DNA of 64,000 nt from Cervus elaphus (lineage: Eukaryota > Chordata > Mammalia > Artiodactyla > Cervidae): the NCBI RefSeq assembly GCF_910594005.1, contig NC_057832.1, positions 101,877,152-101,941,151 of the forward strand, written 5' to 3'. The translations under genes and the position numbers were made by a program. This document shows, piece after piece, positions 45,328 to 56,272 of this stretch. Under the pieces are notes generated by a model, which did not search any database, was not told the origin of the DNA, and saw only the letters and a program-made list of their open reading frames with translations. Numbering within the stretch: position 1 is the stretch's first letter; every line of letters begins with the position of its first letter.

Positions 45328-45524
45328 GTGCTAGTGAAAGTCACTCAGTTGTGTCCAACTCTTTGCAACCCCATGTACTACAGAGTCCATGGAATTCTCC
45401 AGGCCAAAATACTGGAAATGGGTAGTCTTTCCCTTCTCCAGGGGATCTTCACAACCCAGGGATAGGACCCAGGTCTCCTGCATTGCAAGTGGATTCTTTA
45501 CCAGCTAAGCTACAAGGGAAACCT
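45328..45524 (-). mobile_element. Bov-tA SINE
   Basis: Full-length reverse copy: 'gtgaaagtcactcagttgtg', 'ttctccaggggatcttcaca', head 'ccagctaagctacaagggaa'. Several CpG positions are already TpG/CpA. Confidence 0.94.
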
Positions 45525-45683
45525 GGTTATAGATGAAGGCATGGACTTTGAAGCCAGGAAATACAGCTTGGGGCTTGATCTGGAGGGTGACTTTTGGGAG
45601 ACTGGTTCTGGAAATGAGAAATATAATGTGTATAAAAATTAGGGGAAAGAGATCTGGTAGAGAATCCTATAAGGTTGGTACAG

Positions 45684-46133
45684 TTCAGTTCAGTTCAGTT
45701 CAGTCGCTCAGTCATGTCCGACTCTTTGCAACCCCACGAACCACAGCACGCCAGGCCTCCCTGTCCATCACCAACTCCCAGAGTCCACCCAAACCCATGT
45801 TCATCAAGTCAGTGATGCCATCCAACCATCTCATCCTCTGTCGTCCCCTTCTCCTCCTGTCCTCAATCTTTCCCAGCATCAGGATCTTTTCTAATGAGTC
45901 AGCTCTTCGCATCAGGTGGCCAAAGTATTGGAGTTTCAGCTTCAACATCAGTCCTCCCAATGAACACCCAGGACTGATCTCCTTTAGGATGGACTGGTTG
46001 GATCTCCTTGCAGTCCAAGGGCCTCTCAAGGGTCTTCTCCAATACCACACTTCAAAAGCATCAATTCTTCGGCACTCAGCTTTCTTTACAGTCCAACGCT
46101 CACATCCATACGTGACCACTGGAAAAACCATAG
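45684..46133 (-). mobile_element. BovB 3' end with open frame and perfect 11-bp TSD
   Basis: Antisense BovB from 'ttcagttcagttcagt' (its 3' short repeat) to the truncated end at about 46133. On the minus strand 139 codons at 45712-46131 are uninterrupted. They encode the C-terminal stretch after the reverse transcriptase, including 'RRRRGRQRMRWLDGITD' and 'DREAWRAVVRGVAKSRT'. The catalytic domain is missing, so it is inactive. 'ggttggtacag' flanks it at 45673-45683 and 46134-46144. Confidence 0.95.
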
Positions 46134-46189
46134 GGTTGGTACAGACCAGAGGTCATTTATCTGATCTCACCTCTCCTTGCCCCTTACTC

Positions 46190-46514
46190 CCACTTCCACC
46201 ATTTTATAGGTTTAAAAAGCAAACAAAGAAGCATAAAGACCCTGAGCTCCACAGAGAAGGGACATAATTTGTCCAAAGTCTTACAACCAATTTGTGAAAT
46301 GACAGAATTGATGGTGACATCCTCTGTGTGACCTGAGGGTCACTAAAAGGCCACTAGTATACACACACCCACACACACACGCCCCACCAAATACTCTCTT
46401 AAATGAACCTGGCTAGAGGTAGTGACTTGAATGAGGCACACATAACCTCTGTAAACCTGTCAGTTTCCTTATCTGTTCAGTGGGGTTAATAACCATTTTC
46501 ATGATCCTTAGGAG
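46190..46514 (+). mobile_element. MIR pieces
   Basis: 46190-46325 carries 'ccaccattttataggtttaa' and 'gggacataatttgtccaaag'. 46430-46514 carries 'ctgtcagtttccttatctgt' with 'ggggttaataaccattttca'. Both match MIR cores on the plus strand, separated by a short CA run at about 46368-46384. Confidence 0.65.
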
Positions 46515-47349
46515 GATTAGACATCTTTTTCAGATTCTTTTCCATTATAGGATATTATAAGATATTGAATATAGTTCCCTGTGCTATACAGTAGGTCCTT
46601 GTTATCTATTTTATACACTGTAGTGTATATCTGTTAATCCCAGGCTTCTAATTTATCCCTTCCTGTACCCTTTCCCCTTTGGTAAACATAAGTTTGTCCT
46701 CTATGTCTATTTCATAAATAAGTTCATTTGTGTCGGGTTTTAGATTCCACATATAAGTGATATCATATAGTTGTCTTTGTCTGACTTACTTCACTTAGTA
46801 TGATAATATCTAGGTCCATCCATGTTGCTACAAATGGCATTATTTTATTCTTTTTTATGGCTGAGGAACATTCTATTGTATACATATGCATCTGTGATAC
46901 ATGTGTGTATCACATCTTCTTTATCCATTCATCTTTTAGGGTGCTTCCATGTCTTGGCTATTGCAAATAGTGCTGTTATGCACATCGGGGTGAATGGATC
47001 TTTTTAAATTAGATATATGGATATATGTCCAGGAGTGGGATTGCTGGATCATATGACAACTTTGTTTTTAGTTTTTTGAGAAACCTCCGTACTGTTTTTC
47101 ATAGACTCTACCAATTTACATTCCTACCCACAGTGCAGAGTGGGGTTCCCTTTTCTCCACCCTTTCTCTAGCATTTATTATTTGTAGACTTTTTTGGATA
47201 TTTGTAGACTTTTTGCTGATGACCATTCTGACTGGTGTGAACTACTTCACTGTAGTTTTGATTTACATTCCTCTAATAATGAGTGATGTTGGGCATCTTT
47301 TCATGTGCCTGTTGGCCATCGGTATCGACCTTTTTTCAGTGGGTCTTAG
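46515..47349 (-). mobile_element. Older L1 (L1MA-like) 3' end
   Basis: Antisense: 'gattcttttccattatagga', 'gttccctgtgctatacagta', 'ggtccatccatgttgctaca', 'tggctgaggaacattctatt', 'gcttccatgtcttggctatt', 'tgctggatcatatgacaact', 'tgatgttgggcatcttttca'. It covers the 3' UTR and the end of ORF2, all frames broken. A short duplication 'tttgtagactttttggata' / 'tttgtagactttttgctga' sits at 47183-47220. Confidence 0.9.
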
Positions 47350-47358
47350 GCATTGTAG

Positions 47359-47571
47359 GCTCTTCCCTGGTAGCTCAGCTGGTAAAGAATCCGCCTGCAA
47401 TGCAGGAGACCCTGGTTCTATTCCTGGCTCAGGAAGTTCCCCTGGAAACGGGATAGGCTACCTACTCCAGTATTCTTGCCTGGAGAATTCCATGGACAGA
47501 GGAGCCTGGCAGGCTATAGTCCATGGGGTCGCAAACAGTCAGACACTGCTGAGCTACTTTCACACTTTTAT
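47359..47571 (+). mobile_element. Bov-tA SINE with TSD
   Basis: Head 'gctcttccctggtagctcag', end 'agacactgctgagctacttt'. 'gcattgtag' is duplicated at 47350-47358 and 47572-47580. It inserted at the truncated 5' border of the older L1. Confidence 0.96.
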
Positions 47572-47580
47572 GCATTGTAG

Positions 47581-49275
47581 TCCATAAGCAGACCTACCTC
47601 GGTTTACTTGAACAACTGGTTAGCTGAGAAATTGCTCTCAGGACATCTTGTTCCTCAAACACTGAGCACCAATCCAAGCTAGACAAGACTGAGACACATG
47701 AGGCCTCGGACTGCCATGCCAGCCCGCCCCTTGCTCCATCTGTGTTCCTGCCCTTGTCCAAGTGGTGGCTGCTGCCTGTGGACATCTTGCCCTGCTGACT
47801 CCTCCCGAGTCCCTGCAGCTATCTCCCTGGGGAGACCATTTTCCTCAAGCTCTGTGGGGGTGAGCTGGGTGTCTCCCCTCAGTGCTCACCCCACTGGAGC
47901 ACCGGCCGCCGTGTTAGAGCTGGCTGTTAGCATCCCTCCTTTCTCCCCAGGGAGCTGGTGTTTCCCTGTGTGTGAGTCCCCAGTGCCCAGAGCCCAGTAG
48001 GGACTGTTTGGGATGAGTGACCAGCAGAGCAGGAAGAGGGGGTGCAAAGGCTTAAAAGCCACAGAAGAAAATAGGGAGCCATGGGAGGTTGTTGAGCAGG
48101 GAAAGGTAGGATGAAGTGGGGTTTTAGGCAGGTGAGTTTCTGGAAGTGGTGGGCAGAGAATTCTGTGACCTGGAAGGAAGGAAAGACAGCAGCCAGAGGG
48201 CTTGGCTTTTCTTTGACCCTTTTTCACATATGCTCCACCTGTAACCTCTTTTAGGTGCTTGTAGCTTGGACACAACCCATACATGGACTATAGGAGACTC
48301 TGCTATTTGTTCACTCATTCTTTCCAAAATATTTTCTATTGATTCCTATCATGTTCCAGTTCTAATGGTGGTGCTCAGACTGCAGACCCCTGTCCTCAAG
48401 GGCATCTGTGACTGGGGACAGACACTGTGTAAATACACCTGATGACCTCTTTTACCTATGCTCTTTCATTTAAAGGAGTTATTTCATTATATGCATAAGC
48501 TCTAATCACCTGTCCCCACCTTTACCTTCTCGTGTCCCCATCCCCATCTATCTGCTAGTTTTCTCAATGGGGCTACTTATAAACAGTACATTGTCCATGG
48601 GAGATGAAGGTGCTGTGTGACCTTGCAGGGGTGAGGATGACCTTGAAATGTGGACAAGGAGGAATTCCTTCACTTGGTCTCCCGCCCTGGCCTTCTGATG
48701 TCTATCTAGCGAATGCCTCTACTGCCCCCCTGCTGGAGCTGTCTGCACACTGGGGGCCCTCAGGACAGAGACCTGGCAGGAAGCCCTTTGATATCTCAGC
48801 CGCTGGGGGGTGGGACACCAACCTCTGATGGCCCCCAGAGTCTGGGACTCCTTTCCCTCCTTGTCCTTCTTTATTTCTCCTTCAGCCTCATGCCGAAGAC
48901 TAAGGAAAAGGGTTGACAACACAGAGAAAGAGGCTCAGGGCTTGCTGGCCCCGTCTCCGTACACCCAGCCAGCCACCCAGCCAGCCAGCAGCTCTCCCCG
49001 GGGGTCGAGGCTCTCCGGAGAAGCCAGTGTGACAGCGCACCCCTCCCTGTCTAGAGTGAACCCCCTTTGTTCAAGTTAGATTGGTCACTGTTCAGAAATC
49101 CTCTCTAATAGAACTTTGTGGTCTGGGCAGGGGCAGGCATGATTGAACATATGACTGCCCATGTCCCATGTACTAGGCTGTAGCACATAACATCGTCCCA
49201 CTCCATCGTCATACAATCCAATCAATATCTTTATATCATCCAGAGGAATGTTGGAATTGGGTTAAAGTCAGGATT
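47581..49275. other. Single-copy stretch with an L2-like piece
   Basis: About 1.7 kb. 48310-48440 is L2-like ('tgttcactcattctttccaa', 'cctgtcctcaagggcatctg'). Opposite-strand frames at 47698-48284 shadow one another. 48958-48990 has a 'cagccagccac' short repeat. No exon supported. Confidence 0.45.
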
Positions 49276-49285
49276 AGGTTTATTA

Positions 49286-49495
49286 AAGGGCTTCCCAGGT
49301 GGTGCTAGTGGTAAAGAATGTGCCTGACACTGCAGGAGCTACAAGAGACACGGGTTCGATCCCTGGATTGGGAAGATTCCCCTGGAGGAAGGCGTGGCAA
49401 CCCACTCCAGTATTCTTGCCTGGAGAATTCCATGCACAGAGGAGCCTGGTGGATGCAAAGAGTCGGACATGACTGAAGCGACTTAGCACGCATGC
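49286..49495 (+). mobile_element. Bov-tA SINE with TSD
   Basis: Head 'agggcttcccaggtggtgct', intact B box 'gggttcgatccc'. 'ggtggatgcaaagagtcgg' shows a loss of about 17 bp ('gctacagtccatggggtc' region). 'aggtttatta' flanks it at 49276-49285 and 49496-49505. Confidence 0.96.
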
Positions 49496-49505
49496 AGGTT
49501 TATTA

Positions 49506-50749
49506 TGTTAATATCATCACGGGGCAGTGGGGCTCAGAGAGGTGAAATTGTTTTCCCAGGTTCACACAAACCCTGGTGGTCTGGGATCAGAAGCCCCCAG
49601 CTCCTACTCTTCACAGCATTGCCGCTCTGCTGAAGGTGCTCACACTGCTCCAGAAATGCAACCTTGTGATGCCCTGCCAGTCTGGACACGTTTCCCCAGC
49701 TCTCCCAGTGTTTATCAGCTTCACCTGCCTTCCTACTGCCTCGCAGCACCCCTCTCTGCACGTGTCCCACCTTTGTCTTGGGCACTTGCTAACGGAAGCC
49801 TGCACTGTGGATGGGCTGGACCCCTCTTTTCTATACATAGCAACAGAAAATATCGCAGAACAAACACGGGCCCCTGCAGTGCCACAAAGGAGGCTCACTT
49901 AAGTTGGCAGCAATTTTTCTAACCTCCTGCTGGAATATTTGCCAATCTGGCCAAGGTTCTGAGCTGCCTGGGGCCCAGGAACACCTCTGCTGTTTAATGC
50001 TGACCTTGAATGGGATCCTGTTTTTGGAGGTGGTGAGGGCTGTGCCACGTGGTTTCTGCTCTCTTGACTTTGGGATCCCAGCAAGGTCATCACCCGCATC
50101 TACCAGCTTCACTTCCTTGGCTGCTCCTCTCTTCTGTCTTTCAAGTTTAAATTTGCCAGTGAGGTTGGGGTCTGGCCTGGTAGATGGTGCTCTGCCCTAG
50201 GGTCAGGCACTGGGGACCACCGCATCCTTCTTCACCAGCATCTTCTCCTGGCTCTCCAGTGATGTTTGCAAAGCATGTTGTCTCGGCTGTTGCTCATGAG
50301 CATCACGTGCAGAGAGCCAGATAGGTGACAGTTGTCTCTAGGTTGCAGAAGGGAAGTTGTAGCTCAGTGAGGTACCCAAGGCTGTCTACAGTCTCTAACC
50401 CAGGCCTCTGCCCATGGCTGAGTCATCACCTCTGTGCCTCCTAGAGCACTTCCGGCCCCATACACAAGCGACCCAACCTCCACTTGGTCTCTTGACTCTT
50501 GTTAAGAGAATCGTGTACCTCCTGGTTGTGAAATCTGATGGGGGCAAGATGCTGAAGGGGACACAGGTAGTCTCAATCCTCCTGTTGTGCCCACCGCCAT
50601 GCCCTGAATTCATTTCATTTCACACAGTCCTTCTCTAGACCACAGAGCCGCCCGGGCAGACACACCTGCCCTCTGGGGACTGCTGCCTGGGCCAGTGTCT
50701 CTCCCTCCACTCAGAATTTCCCCATCCCTGCTTGCCCTTATCAAATCTT
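49506..50749. other. Single-copy stretch with MIR pieces
   Basis: 49515-49625 is MIR-like ('ggggctcagagaggtgaaat', 'ctcctactcttcacagcatt'). 50270-50410 is MIR3-like ('gttgtagctcagtgaggtac'). Frames on both strands at 49527-50112 overlap in several phases and have no domain support. Confidence 0.45.
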
Positions 50750-51080
50750 TTAAAATATAGTTTTATTTGTCTATTTATTTTTGGCCGTGCGGGGCCTTCG
50801 TTGTTGCATAGGCTTTTCTCTAGTTGCAGCGAGGAGGGCTACCCTCTAGTTGTGGTGTGTGGACTTCTCACTGCAGTGGCTTCTCCTGTTGTGGGTCACA
50901 GGCTCTAGGGTGTGTGGGCTTCTGCAGTTGTGTCACGTGGGCTCTAGAGTGTGGGCTCAGTAGTTGTGGCACATGGGCTTAGCTGCCCTGCCGTATGTGG
51001 GATCTTCCCGGACCAGGGATCGAAACCATGTCTCCTGCATTGGCAGGCAGATTCTTTACCACTGAACCACCAGGGAAGCC
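50750..51080 (-). mobile_element. CHR-type SINE, long form
   Basis: Complete antisense copy, about 330 bp: 'tatttatttttggccgtgcg', 'ttgcagcgaggagggctacc', 'gggctctagagtgtgggctc', head 'ttctttaccactgaaccacc'. The flanks 'cccttatcaaatctt' (50735-50749) and 'cccttgtcaaagctt' (51081-51095) are a diverged target duplication with two mismatches. Confidence 0.95.
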
Positions 51081-51095
51081 CCCTTGTCAAAGCTT

Positions 51096-53084
51096 ACTGA
51101 CCCTGCTTCTCCAAACTCTCAGGATCTGCTGGTGAGCAGGTAGACGGACCTAAAAATTAGAGGTCGTTTATTCTGGGTCCCTCTTGGGGGTATTGATAAG
51201 GGTTTGGGGGAGCAGTGAGCTGCTCTGGACTCCTGTATGGTTATTTACCAGAGCAGTGCCTATTACCACCTCACATCCAAACAACCTAATCACATCATTC
51301 TTCCCTCTCTCTCCATCTTGATTACTTCTGGCTAAAAGTGGCCATTTTTGAAACTGTTACTGAACTAAGAACATCTCTGTGATGCCGTAAGGGGATGCCT
51401 CTGCCTGTGGTTGGAAAGTGGAGGGCCAAGAATCGAGCCCACGTGTGCCGGCCTCTGGGCCGTTGTCACCTCCAGCTCTGAGCCTGCGATGGTGTGCAGC
51501 AGCTAAGCGTAGACTGTAGATCCAGCATGTCTGTCTGGGCTTGAACCTGGGCTCTGCCACCCCCTAACTCTGTGATCCTGGGCTGGTTCCTCACCCTCTC
51601 TGCAGCTGATGGGTAACACGGGAAGATGCTTGTACCTGCTTCCAAGGGCAGTAGTGAGGGTTGTATGAGTTAATGCATGTAAAGCCCCCCAAACCAGCTG
51701 AGCACCAGGCATATAATAAATCCACAAAACCTCCTAAAAAATGTGAGCTATTGTCATTCTTATTATGCAGCTATCTTGCTCTTGCCATTCTTGGCCGTCT
51801 TAGTAACAATGCATAAATATGCACAGTGCTTCTCAGTTTAAAAAACATAGTACCTTGTACATTTAGCAGGAGTGAAGGTTACAGAATATGGCCCAAGGTC
51901 ACATAGTCAGGGAGGGAGCAGTGCCTGGTCTTAAAATTGGGCCCAAGTTCTTTTTTTCCCTTTTAAATCTCTTTATATTACTCAATGCCACCTTGTATAG
52001 AATGGGTGGGAAAGCTGTGGATGACCCAGTAACTCCTAATTACAGGGGAGAAGAAAACACCCCCAAAGCTAGCTCATTTTGAGAATAGCACGTTTGGAAA
52101 AAAAAAAGTTACAAATGAAATTCTAAACCCATCCCAGAGGCAGCTGCAATTCTTTGCCAGCCCCTGGAGTTCAAAGAGGGAGACGTAAAGAAGGTCTTGA
52201 GGAGAATTACTTAATTCGGAGCATTGGAAACCCAACAATTATTTGCTTAAAAATAGAATTTGCTGAAACAACTTCCAGCTTCTTATTCTTCTCACTGCAT
52301 AATAAAGTAATTAGTAATTTGTGTCACTCCGATAATTTTTCTCCTTCTCCTAATCACCAACAGTGACACTGTTCCCATGCTGGGGTTCCAGCACATATAC
52401 TCACACACAGATAGATATACACACATACCTACTCATTCCTATCTGAATCCTTGGAAGAAGGTGGATGCCTTAGTTTCTGTGGTTGCTTTGTTGGAATGAA
52501 AAGTTCTGTGACCCCTAGAATTTTTCCGTTACCATATACATATGACAGTCTGGGTGTGGTTGTCCTAAGTAGTAGAAAGGAGGGCAGAGAACTGTCAAAA
52601 TATCCCCAAATATCACAAGAAGCTATTATGAGCAATTTGAGTACTGCCTGTGCAACTGAAAATCAGGACCTTTACCTGACAAAAGGATTTGTTTTGAAGT
52701 GTGGGTTATATTACTGTTTAATGAGACGGGCCTTACAAATGTTTGAAAAGTAAATCACATTTATTTATACATTTGTTAGATTGAAAAGAAGGGAGCTAGA
52801 TCAAATAATGGACAGTCTAGGATAATCCAGAATGTAATTAGAAGGAAAACTTATATGTGTCTTAATATCAGCTAGGGCTGGATTTATAATCAGCTATTAT
52901 AAATCAAACAAATATTCAGCTATTTGAAACAAAGCAATGATAGGGGAAATTTTGTCCCTAAGTTTATCTGACTGAATTTATAAAGGACTTTAAGTGACTA
53001 TGAGAAACTAGAGAAAGGAGGTTCAAAAGATTGGTTCTTTTCCCTGTTTATCATTTAATAGTCTGTTATATTCAAATTCCTGTA
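51096..53084. other. Single-copy stretch with MIRs and a candidate conserved block
   Basis: Besides the MIR at 51515-51765 there is another MIR-like piece at 51845-51950 ('cccaaggtcacatagtcagg'). 52140-52370 is AT-rich and repeat-free ('aattacttaattcggagcat', 'ataataaagtaattagtaat'), typical of conserved enhancers by look only. 52750-53080 is AT-rich and unassigned. No exon. Confidence 0.45.
51515..51765 (+). mobile_element. MIR SINE, near full length
   Basis: 'gggcttgaacctgggctctg', 'ccccctaactctgtgatcct', 'gttgtatgagttaatgcatg', 'taaagcccccc' and 'gagcaccaggcatataataa' line up with MIR from the tRNA-like head to its LINE-like tail. It is the best-preserved MIR in the window. Confidence 0.9.
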
Positions 53085-54107
53085 GAGTAAGTCCCCTACA
53101 TATGAGCAAGTTCTGTTCTGAGAGTGTGTTCATAAGCCCAATTTTTGTAAGTTCAGCAAAGTTAACCTAGGTACCCAACTAACACAACCGACTATATAGT
53201 ACTGTACTGTAATAGGTTTATAATACATTTCAAACAAATAATACATGGAACACAAAAACAAAAGATATTTTTAAGCTTATAATACAGGCCCTTGAAAAGC
53301 ACAGTAGTACAGTACAGCAGCTGGCAAACAGGGGCCGACATCCAGTGAATAGGCAAGAAGAGTTACTGACTGAAGGACTGTCAGCAATGGAGACAGAGGG
53401 CAAGCTGTAATGTTGCTCACACCGGATGTTGCTGACACAGGTTCTCGTTCCTTGCTGAATTCAGTTCTATCTGTGCGTGTTGTACTCAGTTGTGTCTGAC
53501 TCTTTGCTACCCCATGGACTGTAGTCCACCAGGCTCCCTGTCCATGGGAATTTTCCAGGCAAAAATACTACAGAGGGTAGCCACTTCCTTTTCCAGGGGA
53601 TCTTCTGGACCCAGGGATCGAACCCACATCTCCTGTGTCTGAATCTGCATTGGCAGGCAGATTCTTTACCACTGAGCCACTTGGGAAGCCCACAATTCTA
53701 TCTACCCTCATGAAAAAATGATCCAGTAATGTCTGGGTAGTAGCTCTTTTTTTCCTCATCATAGATGACACGGTAGCACTGGATTGCAATCTGAATGGCT
53801 GTTGTAGCCTTTATGTACCGTTCAACTTTCAGGTCCTGTGCCTTAAAAATTAACAGTGCCTCCTTCTTAGCAGTACCAGCTACATCATCCCTGCTTTTAC
53901 GCTTGCTTCTGGACCTCCTGGGCTTGAAATAAAGATACTGTACTACTGTACTCTATACAGTTCTACACAACCACCTGTGGAGGGTGCATGTGTGTGACCA
54001 TACATGCCAGACATGTGAACTCGTGTGACTGAGTGGACATGCACGCACACTCGCATCTTTGATTGTTCGTAACTTCAAGGTTCATACGTAGGGGACTTGC
54101 TGTTCTG
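53085..54107 (-). mobile_element. Tigger/pogo-like DNA transposon remnant
   Basis: Inverted ends match: 'aagtcccctacatatga' at the left (53089) and 'tcatacgtaggggactt' at the right (54082-54098). TA dinucleotides at 53083-53084 and 54108-54109 fit the target of the Tc1/mariner superfamily. Without the SINE it is about 800 bp, so internally deleted. The minus strand keeps a transposase C-terminal phrase 'KKRATTQTLLDHFF' near 53705-53750, a Tigger-type tail. No catalytic domain is left. Confidence 0.75.
53473..53694 (-). mobile_element. Bov-tA SINE inside the Tigger-like element
   Basis: Full-length reverse copy: 'gttgtactcagttgtgtctg', 'cagggatcgaacccacatct', head 'accactgagccacttgggaa'. 'ttctatct' at 53465-53472 and 53696-53703 is the target duplication. 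Confidence 0.95.
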
Positions 54108-54114
54108 TAAGAAC

Positions 54115-54255
54115 TAGTATTATTGCTAACACTTATTGACTGTTCACCATATACTAGGCACTTTGCTAAGAGGTTTACCTTCATTACATCCTTTAATCCT
54201 CATATCAACTTTATAAGTTAGGTATTAACATTATTTCCATTTTATAGATGGGGAA
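54115..54255 (+). mobile_element. MIR/L2-type element
   Basis: 'tattgactgttcaccatata', 'ctaggcactttgctaagagg', 'catcctttaatcctcatatc' and 'ttatttccattttatagatg' are the conserved 3' blocks shared by L2/MIR3. Confidence 0.8.
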
Positions 54256-54644
54256 TGTGGTGTAGACTGCGTTGCGTATCCAATATCCATTCTTTTCTTT
54301 TTTTGCCCATAATACTAAAACCCAGATTTTATTTGGGCTGGTAATATGACATGCTAACGGCCTATGTTTTCTTCCCACCCTTAAAGCCAGGCATGACCAT
54401 GTGACTAACTTCTGAGCAAGGAGATAGCATAATTGTTGTGTATACCATCCAGAAATGCGCCCCAAAGTATCTGACTCCTCTGAGCGGTGCACCTTTCTTG
54501 TCATCACTTTCGTTTTATACTCCCCAAAGATGTGATATCTGACAGAGTGCTGTTTCTAGTAGCAGTTGAATCGGCAGTTCAGACTCATTCTTCTGCTGAG
54601 AATGGCTAGAAAGGCTAGATGAAGTATATCTTTAAAAATCTATT
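54256..54644. other. Unassigned stretch, old repeat likely
   Basis: 'gaccatgtgactaacttctg' near 54396 is a phrase common in old mammalian interspersed repeats, but I cannot name the family. No exon. Confidence 0.35.
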
Positions 54645-54750
54645 AGGGCAGTCCAGTGGTTAGGAATTGGTACTTTCACTGATGGGGGCCGGCTGGTTTG
54701 ATCCTTGGCTAGAGAACTAAGATCCTGCAAGCCAGTCAAAAAAAACCTGT
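54645..54750 (+). mobile_element. CHR-type SINE, short
   Basis: 'gggcagtccagtggttagga', 'tggtttgatccttggctaga', 'gaactaagatcctgcaagcc', then a short A tail. The body is mostly deleted. Confidence 0.8.
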
Positions 54751-54913
54751 TTGAAAGTATCAGGAAAATTACAGGTCAATGAAGAATTAGTGGACCAAGT
54801 CCAGTGAGAAGAGGGAAACCTGGTGAAAGGTGAGCATGGGTTTTCTGGCTAGTTTTCTCCTAAGATGTCCAACAATTTCAGAAGATGTGGCTGAGGGACT
54901 AAGATGCCAAGCA

Positions 54914-55034
54914 GGGCACTTCCCTGGCAGTCTAGTGCTGAAGACTCTGAGCTGCCAGTGCAAGGGTCATGGGTTCGTCCCTTGGTCAGGGAACTAGATC
55001 CCACATGCTGTGCGGTGAGGCCAAAAATGTATAT
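54914..55034 (+). mobile_element. CHR-type SINE, short
   Basis: 'agggcacttccctggcagtc', 'catgggttcgtcccttggtc', 'gaactagatcccacatgctg' and 'gtgaggccaaaaatg'. It ends where a Bov-tA begins. Confidence 0.85.
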
Positions 55035-55035
55035 A

Positions 55036-55257
55036 CATGCATGCCTGCTAAGTCGATTCAGTTGTCTCCGACTCTTTGCAACCCCATGGACTGTAGCCCG
55101 CCAGGCTCCCCTGTCCGTGGGGTTCTCCCGGCAAGAATACTGGAGTAGGTTGCCAGCCCTCCTCCAGGTGATCTTCCCAACTCAGGGATTGAACCCGAAT
55201 CTCATATCTCCTGCATTGGCAGTCAGATTCTTTACCACTAGTGCCACTTGGGAAGCC
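55036..55257 (-). mobile_element. Bov-tA SINE
   Basis: Reverse copy placed directly after the CHR SINE: 'gctaagtcgattcagttgtc', 'ccgtggggttctcccggcaa', head 'accactagtgccacttggga'. 'aatctcatatctcctgcatt' shows a small expansion in the tRNA part. Confidence 0.95.
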
Positions 55258-55507
55258 CCTGTATTGTGTATACCCATGGCCTTTAGGAAATGACATTATG
55301 ATGAAAACAACCACAGGTAAGTCTACTAACATTAAAGAGGAGTAGATTCTATGTGGTCTACTTAGCTCTATCTTGGAGAATATTCTGATGAAGAGTCTGG
55401 GTGGGGTAGCAACAACAATGACAACAAAATGTTATGAAGAGGATGAATACGGCTCAGATATAAGAATGCTGTGAAGAATTGATACAGTCCAGATAGTGGG
55501 TTTTAAA

Positions 55508-55594
55508 AAAAAATATTTATTTGCTATTTATCTGGCTGCACCAGGTCTTAGTTGTAGCATGCAGGATCTAGTTCCTTGACCAGGGATCTCTTTC
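55508..55594 (-). mobile_element. CHR-type SINE fragment
   Basis: 'atttatctggctgcaccagg', 'tagttccttgaccagggatc' are the antisense body and B-box region. The outer head is lost. Confidence 0.8.
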
Positions 55595-56257
55595 ACATCT
55601 CTTCCTGGGCATCTGCTTTCATTTCTAAGGTGGGCACTGAAGCGGGGGTGAAAGTGGAGAGATGGAGGGACATAAATGACCTCATACTCTGGTGGGAGGG
55701 AGCCTTCCTAGCTTTAGCCTTATCTCTGGGGAGTGTGCTGAGAACATTAAAAAAAATACATAGCTTCTCACAAGAGGATGAAAAACCAGTAAGACTTCCC
55801 CAGAGTTGAAGCTCTGTCCACTGTAAAGATGGCCATTCACACTCTTTTGCAAAATTGTTCTTCTTTGCCCCAGCTGTCCATAGGAGATGAAATTCAGGAT
55901 TAAATTTTTCATGTCAAAAATGTCATTTAAAGTGTTTCCTCAAAAAATAAAAAAAGAACAACCTTTTCTTAAAAAAAAATACATACCTTTAAATCATAAG
56001 TAAACATAATAAGTTGATAAGATTGAACATTGTTTAGGCCATATTCCTTTTTTTTTTTTTTTGGGCCATATTCCTTTAGTATAATGAAAAATAACAGTAA
56101 GTCAAACATAAGGAAATCAGTATTTAGAAAGCTATTCAAAATATTAGCTCATTTAAAAACAAAAATAGTTTATGAAATTTGAGTAATTTTTTATTAATAA
56201 ATCATAAAATAGACAATTTATGGCTAATATTATCTTGGCAAGAGAAAATGCAGAGAT
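55595..56257. other. AT-rich single-copy stretch
   Basis: No exon or full repeat. It contains the tail-only insertion at 56051-56063. 56100-56257 is strongly AT-rich. Confidence 0.4.
56051..56063 (-). mobile_element. Tail-only retrotransposition footprint
   Basis: Only a T run (12 T plus G) separates two exact copies of 'ggccatattccttt' at 56037-56050 and 56064-56077. A poly-A tail with a target duplication but no body is what an extremely truncated LINE-driven insertion leaves. Confidence 0.7.
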
Positions 56258-56272
56258 AAAAATGCCCATGTA

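Noticed and set aside
45712..46131. Host gene on the minus strand
   Set aside because: It is the BovB LINE C-terminal coding end, bounded by a target duplication.
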